A stretch of DNA of 64,000 nt, from assembly GCA_024235315.1 (NCBI GenBank), contig JACKMP010000003.1, positions 241,027 to 305,026 of the forward strand, given 5' to 3'. Under the pieces are notes generated by a model. It worked only from the letters and a program-made list of their open reading frames with translations, did not search any database and was not told the DNA's origin. This DNA is from Chromatiaceae bacterium. GTDB lineage: Bacteria; Pseudomonadota; Gammaproteobacteria; Chromatiales; Chromatiaceae. Numbering within the stretch: position 1 is the stretch's first letter; each line of letters begins with the position of its first letter. Shown in pieces: positions 9,104 through 19,178 of this stretch. The position numbers and the translations under genes were made by a program.

Positions 9104-9834
9104 GGGGTTTCCTCCGCCGCATCAGCCTCTGGCACGATGTCTTCGGTCTCCTGCGGCTCCCGTTCAAACTCGGCGAGATAGACACGATAGCTCTCCGGCT
9201 CCATCTGGAAGAGCACCTCGCTGGGGCGAAACTCCACGTCGTAGATCCGGATCATCCCGTGCGCCTCATCGACGGAGTCGTTGAATTCCGTGTTGTCGTC
9301 GTATTGTGCGCGCGGCGAGGCTGAAGGCGTGCGGTCTTGGCGATGAATGCGGTGCAGGAAGCCGACGATAGTGTCTGCTGCCTCGGCCGCCATCAGCGCC
9401 TGAACCGACTCCATAACTGGGCGTGCCTTATCGCTGCCGTGTGAGGCAAAGCCACACTGGTTGCGCAGCTCGCAGATGCCTTGGATTGCTGTGCTCAGCC
9501 CACTAAGTGTCTTCTTGATACTCTCGCGGGTTTCGACTGCCCCGCTCGCAGTCGGTGGAAGCAACGGCAGGTAGGTCGTTGCGGTCTTGAACAGCTTGGG
9601 CAGGTCGTCATCCGCAGTATAAGCAATGCTTCGTTCGCTCAGCACAGCCCGGCAAACGCTCTCGACGAGCGTCTTGGCGAGATCGAACGCGAGACCGGGG
9701 TTATCGGCGACAGCCTGCTCGATGCTCTGCACCTGCTGTTCGACATGCACCAGGCCGCCCGCGATCGCATCGCGCGCGCCGTGCATGATGAAGGGCGACG
9801 TAAACGGTTCGGCCATCAACTCGCCCTCCAGCAT
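9100..9834 (-). CDS. Abortive infection (Abi_C) family protein
   Basis: 244 aa soluble protein. The centre carries the Abi_C signature: a Cys-Glu-Leu-Arg-Asn stretch followed by ASHGSDK (about residues 136-154), then a helix rich in Ala and Glu. The C-terminal 60 residues are acidic. Abi_C proteins are linked to phage-induced growth arrest, but their biochemistry is poorly known. The gene lies 9 bases after kwaB and overlaps hsdR, so it is co-translated with the Kiwa and restriction genes. It could be a third effector or an accessory of the restriction enzyme; the sequence does not decide. Confidence 0.75.
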   Translation of the reverse strand: MLEGELMAEPFTSPFIMHGARDAIAGGLVHVEQQVQSIEQAVADNPGLAFDLAKTLVESVCRAVLSERSIAYTADDDLPKLFKTATTYLPLLPPTASGAVETRESIKKTLSGLSTAIQGICELRNQCGFASHGSDKARPVMESVQALMAAEAADTIVGFLHRIHRQDRTPSASPRAQYDDNTEFNDSVDEAHGMIRIYDVEFRPSEVLFQMEPESYRVYLAEFEREPQETEDIVPEADAAEETP

Positions 9835-9843
9835 CGGCTGCCG

Positions 9844-10755
9844 CTACTCATCTATCTTCCTACGGCTGCCCGCTCGGTAGCGCTCGGGCTTCTCTTTGAC
9901 GAGGCTGACTTCGTATCGTCGCCGGTCGAGGACTTCCAACAACCCCATCTCGTGTCCAGCAGTGATGTTGACTCTGCCCTTCGACTCGGTCACGTTAACG
10001 CCGGTCTGTTTGCAGAGCTTCTTCAACAGTGCCTTGTCGATGCTCTTGGTTTCGGCCTGCGCCCGGATCGAGGCTAGATATCGGGCAGCGCGCGGATGCT
10101 TCCGCGCGTACTCCGCGACGCTGGTCAACTCCACAAACTTTAGGTCCTTGCCAAGCGCCTTGATATTCTCCGGAACCGCATCGAGGATCGCCTGTTGGAG
10201 CTTGCCAGCGAACTCGAAGCCGCTGGGCCGCAGGATGTGGACATGCTTCCCGTCGACAAGCAGATCGAAGTCGTTGTCGAGCTTGAACACCGTGTCGCCG
10301 ATGATCATCAGCGTGTCGTCGAGCATGCGAACTAAGCGGTTCTTGCTCTGCAGGACACCCTTAAACTGGCTTGCGCGACGCAGGGCCGTCAGCCGGCGCT
10401 CTTTTTTGTCCTTCAGCCGGGCGAAATAGCAAAACACACCGGCCGGGTTGGACAAGGACGAGGCATCAATGGCCAGGCTTGCCGCCTGGTGAAGGTCCCG
10501 CATCGAAGCTGCCAAGTCATCGGCAATTGGGAGGTAGAGATACTCCTTGCTTCCATGCTTCTCGGATGGCTCGTATTTTGCCGGCCCATCTTCGTCCTTC
10601 TGCATGGCGTCCCAAGTCGCCTGGATGATCTCGCGCAGGGCAGCCTGCACGTCCGCCCCCACCGGCACAGCCACGAAGCTTTGGTCGCCGCCGTTCTCCC
10701 GACCGACGCCGAACTCAGTGACGGTCACGCTGGCAAGGTCGAAGTCGAGGTTCAT
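9844..10755 (-). CDS. kwaB: Kiwa anti-phage system protein KwaB (DUF4868)
   Basis: 303 aa cytosolic protein of the DUF4868/KwaB family. Recognisable parts are a central region with FCYFARLKDKKERRL and the stretch DTVFKLDNDFDLLVDGKHVH, followed by a helical, basic C-terminal half. KwaB works with the membrane protein KwaA, and published work describes it as a DNA-binding effector that blocks phage replication. The start overlaps the kwaA stop by four bases, so the pair is translationally coupled. It sits inside a type I restriction operon between hsdS and hsdR, which is unusual. Length agrees with known KwaB proteins (about 310 aa). Confidence 0.85.
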   Translation of the reverse strand: MNLDFDLASVTVTEFGVGRENGGDQSFVAVPVGADVQAALREIIQATWDAMQKDEDGPAKYEPSEKHGSKEYLYLPIADDLAASMRDLHQAASLAIDASSLSNPAGVFCYFARLKDKKERRLTALRRASQFKGVLQSKNRLVRMLDDTLMIIGDTVFKLDNDFDLLVDGKHVHILRPSGFEFAGKLQQAILDAVPENIKALGKDLKFVELTSVAEYARKHPRAARYLASIRAQAETKSIDKALLKKLCKQTGVNVTESKGRVNITAGHEMGLLEVLDRRRYEVSLVKEKPERYRAGSRRKIDE

Positions 10756-11326
10756 TCCTCGGCCTCCAGGTAGACAGTATCGCTCAGCCGGTACGCGATG
10801 AACCGATCGCCGGGCACGAGGCTCACTCGTCGCGTAATGAGTGCCTGGCGCGTCTTGCCGTTGAGCGGATTGCCATCAACCGGAGGGTAGACCGTGAAGA
10901 CGCGGAAGCCGAGCGCTGCAAAAATCAGGTTCATATAGTGCAGGTTCAGGTGCCAGAACAGGAACACGATGAATGCCAGCGCGGCGAGCGTCGCCCCAAG
11001 ATCACGCCAAGTGCCCAGGTCCTCCGAATAAAAAGGCAGCAACATCGCGAAGAGGTAGACGAGGATGTGGTCGCGGTGATCGTCTGCGGCACCGACCGCG
11101 ATTTCACGCTTGTCGTTCTGTTTCCTGGCGGTACGAATGCGCAGCCATAGGAAGGCGTTCGGCACGATGACCATTAGGATGCAGAAACCGATGAACCAGC
11201 GGTCCGGTACGAGGCTATTGCCACGGATTGCCCAGAGGATGAACAGTGGCGAGATGCTGCTGAGCACCATCAATAGGCGCGCGGCTTTGAGTCCTTCGCT
11301 GTGCGCATTGGGAGCGGCGCAAGGCA

Positions 11327-11327
<1 letters not shown>
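10752..11327 (-). CDS. kwaA: Kiwa anti-phage system membrane protein KwaA
   Basis: 191 aa. About four transmembrane helices are visible (roughly residues 18-36, 42-62, 87-104 and 109-135), followed by a soluble C-terminal tail of about 50 residues. This is the KwaA architecture. KwaA is the membrane-embedded part of Kiwa and is thought to sense phage entry. The start shares one base with the hsdS stop (TAATG) and the end overlaps kwaB by four bases, so hsdS, kwaA and kwaB must be on one mRNA. Identification combines topology, size and the diagnostic partner. Confidence 0.8.
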
Positions 11328-14201
<2,874 letters not shown>

Positions 14202-14228
14202 TCGGTACTCTCCCTGATTATTCTTCAA

Positions 14229-14660
14229 TCATTCTTCGACTAGCCTCGCTACCCGCTGCTCGACCTCCCTCGCCACCCGCAGCATTGCCTCCACGAGCTG
14301 CTCATCGACGTCCATCACGCCTTCATACTCGGCGAGGTTGCGTTTGCGGTGGGCCTGGTCGAGCACACGCCACTGCTCGTTAGGCAAATCAATGGTGTGC
14401 TGCAGGCATTGGAAGACGAGGTAGCGGGACTCGGAACGATAGCCCTTGGCCCGGAGCGCCGTGAGCGCCAGGGCGTGGGCCGCGTTGTATACGAGGTCGA
14501 AGCGGCTTTCGAGGCTTAGCTCGGCACGCTCGGCATCGGCCAGGCGCCGGCTACCGGAACGCAGCAGGCCGCCAAGTTCCGCCTCTGCTGGCGGCTCGGC
14601 CTTGAGTTTGCCGATCCGCATCAGGTTATCGAGTTGTGGATGTGTCACTTTCGCTTCCAA
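14229..14660 (-). CDS. HEPN-like partner of a nucleotidyltransferase (MNT/HEPN pair)
   Basis: 143 aa, nearly all helical. It fits the HEPN fold that pairs with minimal nucleotidyltransferases: a conserved stretch FDLVYNAAHALALTALR in the middle and RKRNLAEYEG near residue 110. In active HEPN ribonucleases an Arg-x4-6-His motif is expected; here Tyr and Glu occupy the comparable region and no obvious R-x4-6-H is seen, so catalysis is doubtful. It overlaps the upstream nucleotidyltransferase gene by 35 bases and precedes hsdM by 27. Toxin-antitoxin, guard or regulatory roles are all possible. Confidence 0.7.
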   Translation of the reverse strand: MEAKVTHPQLDNLMRIGKLKAEPPAEAELGGLLRSGSRRLADAERAELSLESRFDLVYNAAHALALTALRAKGYRSESRYLVFQCLQHTIDLPNEQWRVLDQAHRKRNLAEYEGVMDVDEQLVEAMLRVAREVEQRVARLVEE

Positions 14661-15300
14661 TCAGGACCAGATGTTCGCCTTCAAGCACGCGGCTTATGAA
14701 TGGGTTGCTCGCTGCCCGCCGATCGCTGAACTCTTTCTTTGTATACATCGTGGGATTGATCTTTCGGTCGAGGCTCGATTCCACTGGCGCGAGCGCGGAG
14801 TAAACCTCTTCCAGCGTCATATCGTCGACAACCACGAGCAGATCGATATCGCTGCTGGCCGTGTCGGTGCCCTTTGCCACGGAACCGTAGATCAAGGCCA
14901 CGGAGATGCGCTCGGCCAGGGGCGCGAGCGCCTGACGGATCGGTTCCACCATGGCGACGGTCTTGCGCACCAGGGCGCACAGCTCCTCGAACACCGGACA
15001 ATCGGGGTTGGCCTGGTAGTGCTTTTGCTTGCCGATTCGGGCGACAGTGACCAGCCCGCTTGAGGCGAGCCTCTTAAGCTCGCGCTGTACCGCGCCGGAC
15101 CCGGATGCGGTGAGCTCGATCAGCTCACTGGCGAAGAAGCTGCGTGACGGCTGGCCGAACAGGAGTGCGAGAACGCGCTGTTGGGTGGTGGTGAATAACG
15201 CATCCGCAAGACTGGTAGACACATCGACTCTTTCGGCTGCCGCCTTGCGGCGGGCCGGGCGGGACGAGAGTGTTGACGCTACCTTACCCATTTCGGGCAT
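14626..15300 (-). CDS. Nucleotidyltransferase fused to a winged-helix DNA-binding domain
   Basis: 224 aa. Residues of about 35-95 form an ArsR-like winged helix. Residues of about 115-200 are a Pol-beta/MNT-type nucleotidyltransferase with GSVAKGTDTASSDIDLLVV, the Gly-Ser...Asp-x-Asp metal-binding pattern. In HEPN/MNT modules the MNT protein neutralises its HEPN partner by nucleotide transfer. The winged helix suggests it also represses its own operon, and a large palindrome lies over the start. The start is uncertain: ATG 15300 overlaps the -10 hexamer of the candidate promoter, while ATG 15291 would suit a leaderless transcript. It is the first gene of the defence operon. Confidence 0.8.
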   Translation of the reverse strand: MPEMGKVASTLSSRPARRKAAAERVDVSTSLADALFTTTQQRVLALLFGQPSRSFFASELIELTASGSGAVQRELKRLASSGLVTVARIGKQKHYQANPDCPVFEELCALVRKTVAMVEPIRQALAPLAERISVALIYGSVAKGTDTASSDIDLLVVVDDMTLEEVYSALAPVESSLDRKINPTMYTKKEFSDRRAASNPFISRVLEGEHLVLIGSESDTSTTR

Positions 15301-15328
15301 ATTAATGCCCTATTTGGGTAGGATGCAA
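15285..15328 (-). promoter_or_regulatory. Promoter and palindromic operator of the defence operon
   Basis: On the minus strand TTGCAT (15328-15323) and TTAATA (15305-15300) are separated by 17 bases, forming a sigma-70-like promoter. A nested palindrome covers 15285-15320: outer arms TACCCA/TGGGTA and inner arms GGGCAT/ATGCCC around ATTA. It therefore overlaps the spacer, the -10 and the first codons. The winged-helix nucleotidyltransferase encoded directly downstream is the natural candidate to bind it. Promoter and operator are both inferred from sequence. Confidence 0.55.
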
Positions 15329-15417
15329 CGTCCTTGTCTGAACCGGCCTCAATCGGCCCTAGCGTGGCTGATCGGGCGAGGCTTTTTGGTAAAGGGCGCT
15401 TGCCTATTGGCGATGCG

Positions 15418-15437
15418 TGGTAAGGGAGACTTTACCA
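15418..15437. repeat. Inverted repeat upstream of the relaxase gene
   Basis: TGGTAA (15418-15423) and TTACCA (15432-15437) form a short hairpin with an 8-base loop. A related GGTAAAG copy lies about 35 bases upstream. It sits between the diverging defence operon and the relaxase gene. It may be regulatory or part of a transfer origin; nothing decides between these. Confidence 0.3.
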
Positions 15438-15504
15438 GGTGCGATTGAACCGCCAGGGCTCAATCCACCGGTCCGGCCCGACCGCCCCATCTGCTCAATG
15501 CTGA

Positions 15505-17418
15505 TTGCGCACCCGACATTCCAACAGCAAGGAAAACTCCTCCCACACCCGGGAGGAATTGATAACCCTCAAGGTCCCTAAACAATGCACCTTACCGCAT
15601 ATGTGGCTACGTTCATTTTCGACAGCCAAGTCAGTCGAGGCGAAAGCGGAGGGGTATTTGCCCGTGGACTCCTCGCGTCAGTTGCTGACGCCGTTTCAGC
15701 AGCTGTTGAAATCTGTTCGCGGGGCAGTTGGTTTGCCGGAGCGCCATTGGCAGGAAGTCTATCTCCCGGTCCTCCATAACTACGCTTCACTGTGCCAGCG
15801 CCTCCCAGCTTCCGAGGCACATCATCACGCTGAGCTTGGCGGTCTGTTGCGTCATGGCCTAGAGACGACGCTCGAGGCACTGACGTTGCGCCGGAATCAG
15901 CTGTTGCCTGCGGGCGCGCCGGCTGAAGAGATCGCCAGCCACCAAGACCTTTGGACCTACGCAATAGTAACCGCTGCCCTACTCCATGACGTTGGGAAGC
16001 CGATCTCAGACCTTGTGGTTACCTACATTTCGCCGGCCGACACACAACCGAAAGTTTGGCAGCCACTGACGGCCATGCTTCCAGTGGGGACCCAGTACCG
16101 CTTTCGCTTCAAGCCACAGCGCGAGTACCACCGGCATGAGCTGATGCCGCCGTTGCTCGTACACAGGATACTGCCGCAGGTGGGTCTGAACTGGATCGCG
16201 TCGGAGCCTGCCGTGTTCGACGCATGGCTGGCCACCATCAGCGGGACCGAGGACGCAGGTCCTTTGGCAGCGATCGCCCACGCGGCGGACGGCACGTCAG
16301 TCGCACGGGACCTGTCCGGTGGCGTGCGCACACGCTCGCCGGCAGCGCGCGCAAAGCCCCTTGCCGAACGATTGCTGACGGGCCTGCGGCAGATGGTCCG
16401 AGCTGGCACGGTCACGCTCAACCGGCCGGGTGCCTCTGGGTTCGTCGCCGATGGCAGCTTGTGGTTGGTATCCAAGCGGGTCCTCGACGACCTGCGGGAA
16501 CAGCTGACGAAGGAAGGTCAGACCGGAATCCCAGGGCGCAACGATCGGCTGATGGATGAGCTGCAGCAGTGGCATGTCATCGAAGCCAATGGTGACAAGG
16601 CGGTTTGGTTCTGTGAGATCCGGATTGGTGACTGGTGTCAGACATTGTCGTGTCTACGCATCGAACTGAACCGGATCTGGCCGGACCTCAAGGAGGTGCC
16701 GACCGCCGCCAATCTTTCGGTGTCGCCTTCCGCGCAACTATCCGCCCCTGGTGAGGCGAGCGCTGAAACAGGCGACGGTCGGACTGACGCTTCTGCTGGC
16801 GAAAAACCCGCCGCGCCCCACCTCCCGCCCGCAGCCGACTCGGAACCGCCGGGCAGGCGGGCGGAATCGAGCAAGGTACCGGATACCGACTCTTCACCGA
16901 TTGCCCCTTCAGATCTGGCGACGATGGGTCAGCGGGACACGGAGGGGGCTCGTTCAGCAGCGGCGTTGGCTGAAACATCAATCGATTCATCGGCTGACGA
17001 CGAAGGCAAGACCGACCTCGGCCAACGCTTCATCGAATGGCTGAAGACCAACATCCGTGAGGGACGCATCGAGATCAACACGGCGCGCGCACGCGTTCAC
17101 GTGCTGACCGAAGGTCTCGCCTTGATCACACCGGGGATATTCCGCGACTTCAGTCCCCACTATTGGGAGCGCGCTCAGAAGCGTTTCCAGAAGCTCAGGC
17201 TTCACGCGAAGACCGAGAAGGACACCAACGTCTGGACCTGCCAGGTCGCAAAAGACCGCAGGGCTTCAACCGTGAAAGTGATGCTCATCCCCGATGCTGA
17301 AACAGTGCTTGGGATCGAAATTCCTGAACCCAATCCCGTATTGACACTTCTCAATGCCGACCAACTGAAGCGTCCTGCAAAGTCCCCACCCTTTTCTGAC
17401 ATGGATGCGTTGGAATGA
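15505..17418 (+). CDS. traI: ICE relaxase of the MobH/TraI_2 family
   Basis: 637 aa. The TraI_2 domain (about residues 50-330) contains the HD-type metal motif HHHAELGGLLRHGLE and, about 65 residues later, ALLHDVGKP. A low-complexity Pro/Ser/Ala linker follows, then a C-terminal TraI_2_C-like domain (about 500-610). This is the PFGI-1-class ICE relaxase that nicks the transfer origin. The start is unsettled: family members begin close to the Met-Trp-Leu-Arg at codon 33 (ATG 15601), but neither start has a clear Shine-Dalgarno sequence. The stop overlaps the integrase start by four bases, so relaxase and integrase are coupled. Confidence 0.88.
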   Translation: MRTRHSNSKENSSHTREELITLKVPKQCTLPHMWLRSFSTAKSVEAKAEGYLPVDSSRQLLTPFQQLLKSVRGAVGLPERHWQEVYLPVLHNYASLCQRLPASEAHHHAELGGLLRHGLETTLEALTLRRNQLLPAGAPAEEIASHQDLWTYAIVTAALLHDVGKPISDLVVTYISPADTQPKVWQPLTAMLPVGTQYRFRFKPQREYHRHELMPPLLVHRILPQVGLNWIASEPAVFDAWLATISGTEDAGPLAAIAHAADGTSVARDLSGGVRTRSPAARAKPLAERLLTGLRQMVRAGTVTLNRPGASGFVADGSLWLVSKRVLDDLREQLTKEGQTGIPGRNDRLMDELQQWHVIEANGDKAVWFCEIRIGDWCQTLSCLRIELNRIWPDLKEVPTAANLSVSPSAQLSAPGEASAETGDGRTDASAGEKPAAPHLPPAADSEPPGRRAESSKVPDTDSSPIAPSDLATMGQRDTEGARSAAALAETSIDSSADDEGKTDLGQRFIEWLKTNIREGRIEINTARARVHVLTEGLALITPGIFRDFSPHYWERAQKRFQKLRLHAKTEKDTNVWTCQVAKDRRASTVKVMLIPDAETVLGIEIPEPNPVLTLLNADQLKRPAKSPPFSDMDALE

Positions 17419-18338
17419 TGAACCCTGCACCTTTGAAAACCATATCCGAACTGGTCGAGGACTACCTTTCGGAACGCCTGCTACGCCCTGCCAGCTGCAG
17501 CCTGTACACAGAAGTGGCCCAACGCTGGGTCCGCGAAACAGGAAATGACACCGTTGCCTCGGTCACCGTGGATGAGGTTCGCGAGTGGCGTAGTACCGTA
17601 CTGGCGAGGGCAAGCGCGCAGACCTGGAACCTCTACCGCAGACATCTCCGTGCCCTTTGGAATCATGCGGTACGTCACGGCGCAAGTTCAGGCAATCCTT
17701 TTGCCGAAACTCCACCTGCACGGGCACCCAATGTGAGAAAAAAAGTCGTGGCCAATATCGACTTGGAAAACTCCATTGCCGCCTTGCAAAGTACCAACAA
17801 GAATGAGCATAACGCGCATCCCGCCTGGTTCTGGGCGATTGTCATCAGGACCTTTTACTACACCGGAATCCGCAGGCGGCAGCTGGTGGAATTGAGATGG
17901 GAGGACATCAACTTCGATGATGCGACCATTCATCTTCGCGCATCTTCGAGCAAGACTCACCGCGAGTGGTTCATCCCCATCGCGGAACCGCTGCTTGCGG
18001 AACTCGAGAATCTCTTGCTAGTCACTATCGACCGCATCCAGTGCAAACCACCAAGACATTCCCAAGTCTTCAACGTGACACTGTTCCACGACCGCTTTAA
18101 GGGCAAGCAGATGACCGTCGACCAATTGAGTGGCGCCTTCGAACGCCTGTCCAAGGCATTGGGAGTTCGAATCACACCCCATCGCCTTCGCCATACCATG
18201 GCCACTGAACTCGCGGCACGCAAGGATATTCGTACCCTGCAGCAGCTGTTGGGCCATACAGACATCCAGACCACGATGCAGTACGTGCACCCGGACATGG
18301 ACCGCATGCGAAACCTCCTCGAAGGCATGTCGATCTAG
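17415..18338 (+). CDS. int: ICE tyrosine recombinase/integrase
   Basis: 307 aa. An N-terminal SAM-like core-binding domain (about residues 8-100) is followed by a catalytic domain. The Arg of TGIRRRQLVEL, the HRLRH box, and LLGHTDIQTTMQYVHP with the final His and the Tyr nucleophile are all present. It would integrate and excise the element at a tRNA-Thr 3' end, since a tRNA-Thr fragment lies 228 bases downstream. It is shorter than typical P4-type integrases (about 400 aa) and closer in size to XerC/D. ATGATG at 17415/17418 gives two adjacent possible starts. Confidence 0.93.
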   Translation: MMNPAPLKTISELVEDYLSERLLRPASCSLYTEVAQRWVRETGNDTVASVTVDEVREWRSTVLARASAQTWNLYRRHLRALWNHAVRHGASSGNPFAETPPARAPNVRKKVVANIDLENSIAALQSTNKNEHNAHPAWFWAIVIRTFYYTGIRRRQLVELRWEDINFDDATIHLRASSSKTHREWFIPIAEPLLAELENLLLVTIDRIQCKPPRHSQVFNVTLFHDRFKGKQMTVDQLSGAFERLSKALGVRITPHRLRHTMATELAARKDIRTLQQLLGHTDIQTTMQYVHPDMDRMRNLLEGMSI

Positions 18339-18566
18339 TCCTTGCATTGCAGCAAGTACTGTATTAAAAAAAGGTGACGTATCTGGGGTAGGCGGCCGCT
18401 TCGGCTGCTCAGCTCGATAAACGTATGGACTGAAGAAAGCAAGCTGGCTTCGCCCGTCCGTGGTTTGCGGAACTGGCTATCGGTAGCGGATCTGAGCGCC
18501 GGATAGTTGGAACCTGCGATAACGACTGGTCCGGCCCAGCCAGTGTTCCGGGTTGGAGCGCCACCA

Positions 18567-18614
18567 TGATTCGTAATCAGTAGGTCGGCAGTTCGATTCT
18601 GCCCATTGGCTCCA
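18567..18614 (+). other. attR: ICE attachment site: 3' fragment of a tRNA-Thr(CGT) gene
   Basis: The 48 bases start at TGA and TTCGTAA (anticodon loop, CGT), run through the T arm (GGCAG, loop, CTGCC), and end in the acceptor half and CCA. The D arm and 5' acceptor are missing and the sequence to the left does not complete the anticodon stem. This is the duplicated tRNA 3' end left by integration. The intact tRNA should lie at the other end of the element, outside the window. Which att name applies depends on convention. Confidence 0.8.
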
Positions 18615-18666
18615 TCTTCCCGTCGCGCCGCCGCTCGGCGCGGCACTGGCGGCGGCAGGGTCTCAC

Positions 18667-19137
18667 ATGGCGCAGCGCCCGCTCTTTCGAATCGTGTGTG
18701 CCGCCTGCCTGAGTACGGCCATGGCCACCGCGCACGCCGACCCGCAGCTGCCCGGCAGGGTATTGCGCGTGGTCGACGGCGACAGCCTGATCCTCGACGT
18801 GCGGGGCAGCCAGCTCCTTGTCAACCTGGCAGGGATCGATGCCCCTGAACCCAACCAGCCCTGGGGCACCGCCGCGGCACAACGCCTGTCAGCCATGATG
18901 ACCGGCCTGTTCGTGGTCGTGGAGGTTGAGGATTCGGGTCGCGACCGCGAGATCCATGGCCGAATCGTCGTGAAGGGCCGCGATGCCGCGCTCGACCTGC
19001 TGTACGACGGTCTGGCGAGGTCGACCATCGGTCTGAACGGACCACAGGGCATAAAGCACCCCTATGTGCAGGCGGAGCGACAGGCGCGCGCGGCTCGGCG
19101 CGGCCTGTGGTCGGACAACCCGCCGGTGTCGCCATAG
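18667..19137 (+). CDS. Secreted thermonuclease (SNase-like) family protein
   Basis: 156 aa with an N-terminal signal peptide cleaved near Ala24 (THADPQLPG). The SNase/OB-fold nuclease domain shows VVDGDSL, LAGIDAPE, then GRIVVKGRDAALDLLYDGLA and a final Glu-Arg-Gln helix ending RRGLW. It would cleave DNA or RNA in the periplasm or medium. The catalytic Asp/Arg/Glu pattern seems mostly kept (Asp of GIDAPE, Arg of HGR), though one Arg position cannot be judged without alignment. It starts 52 bases beyond the attachment site, so it is the first chromosomal gene. AGGG lies upstream of the ATG. Confidence 0.85.
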   Translation: MAQRPLFRIVCAACLSTAMATAHADPQLPGRVLRVVDGDSLILDVRGSQLLVNLAGIDAPEPNQPWGTAAAQRLSAMMTGLFVVVEVEDSGRDREIHGRIVVKGRDAALDLLYDGLARSTIGLNGPQGIKHPYVQAERQARAARRGLWSDNPPVSP

Positions 19138-19178
19138 GCGGCGGGCCTCTCGGCGATCGTCCGTTGATCGGTCGGACG

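Noticed and set aside
18335..18646. A protein on the minus strand with GQNRTADLLITN
   Set aside because: This peptide is the well-known antisense translation of a tRNA; the DNA is the tRNA-Thr fragment.
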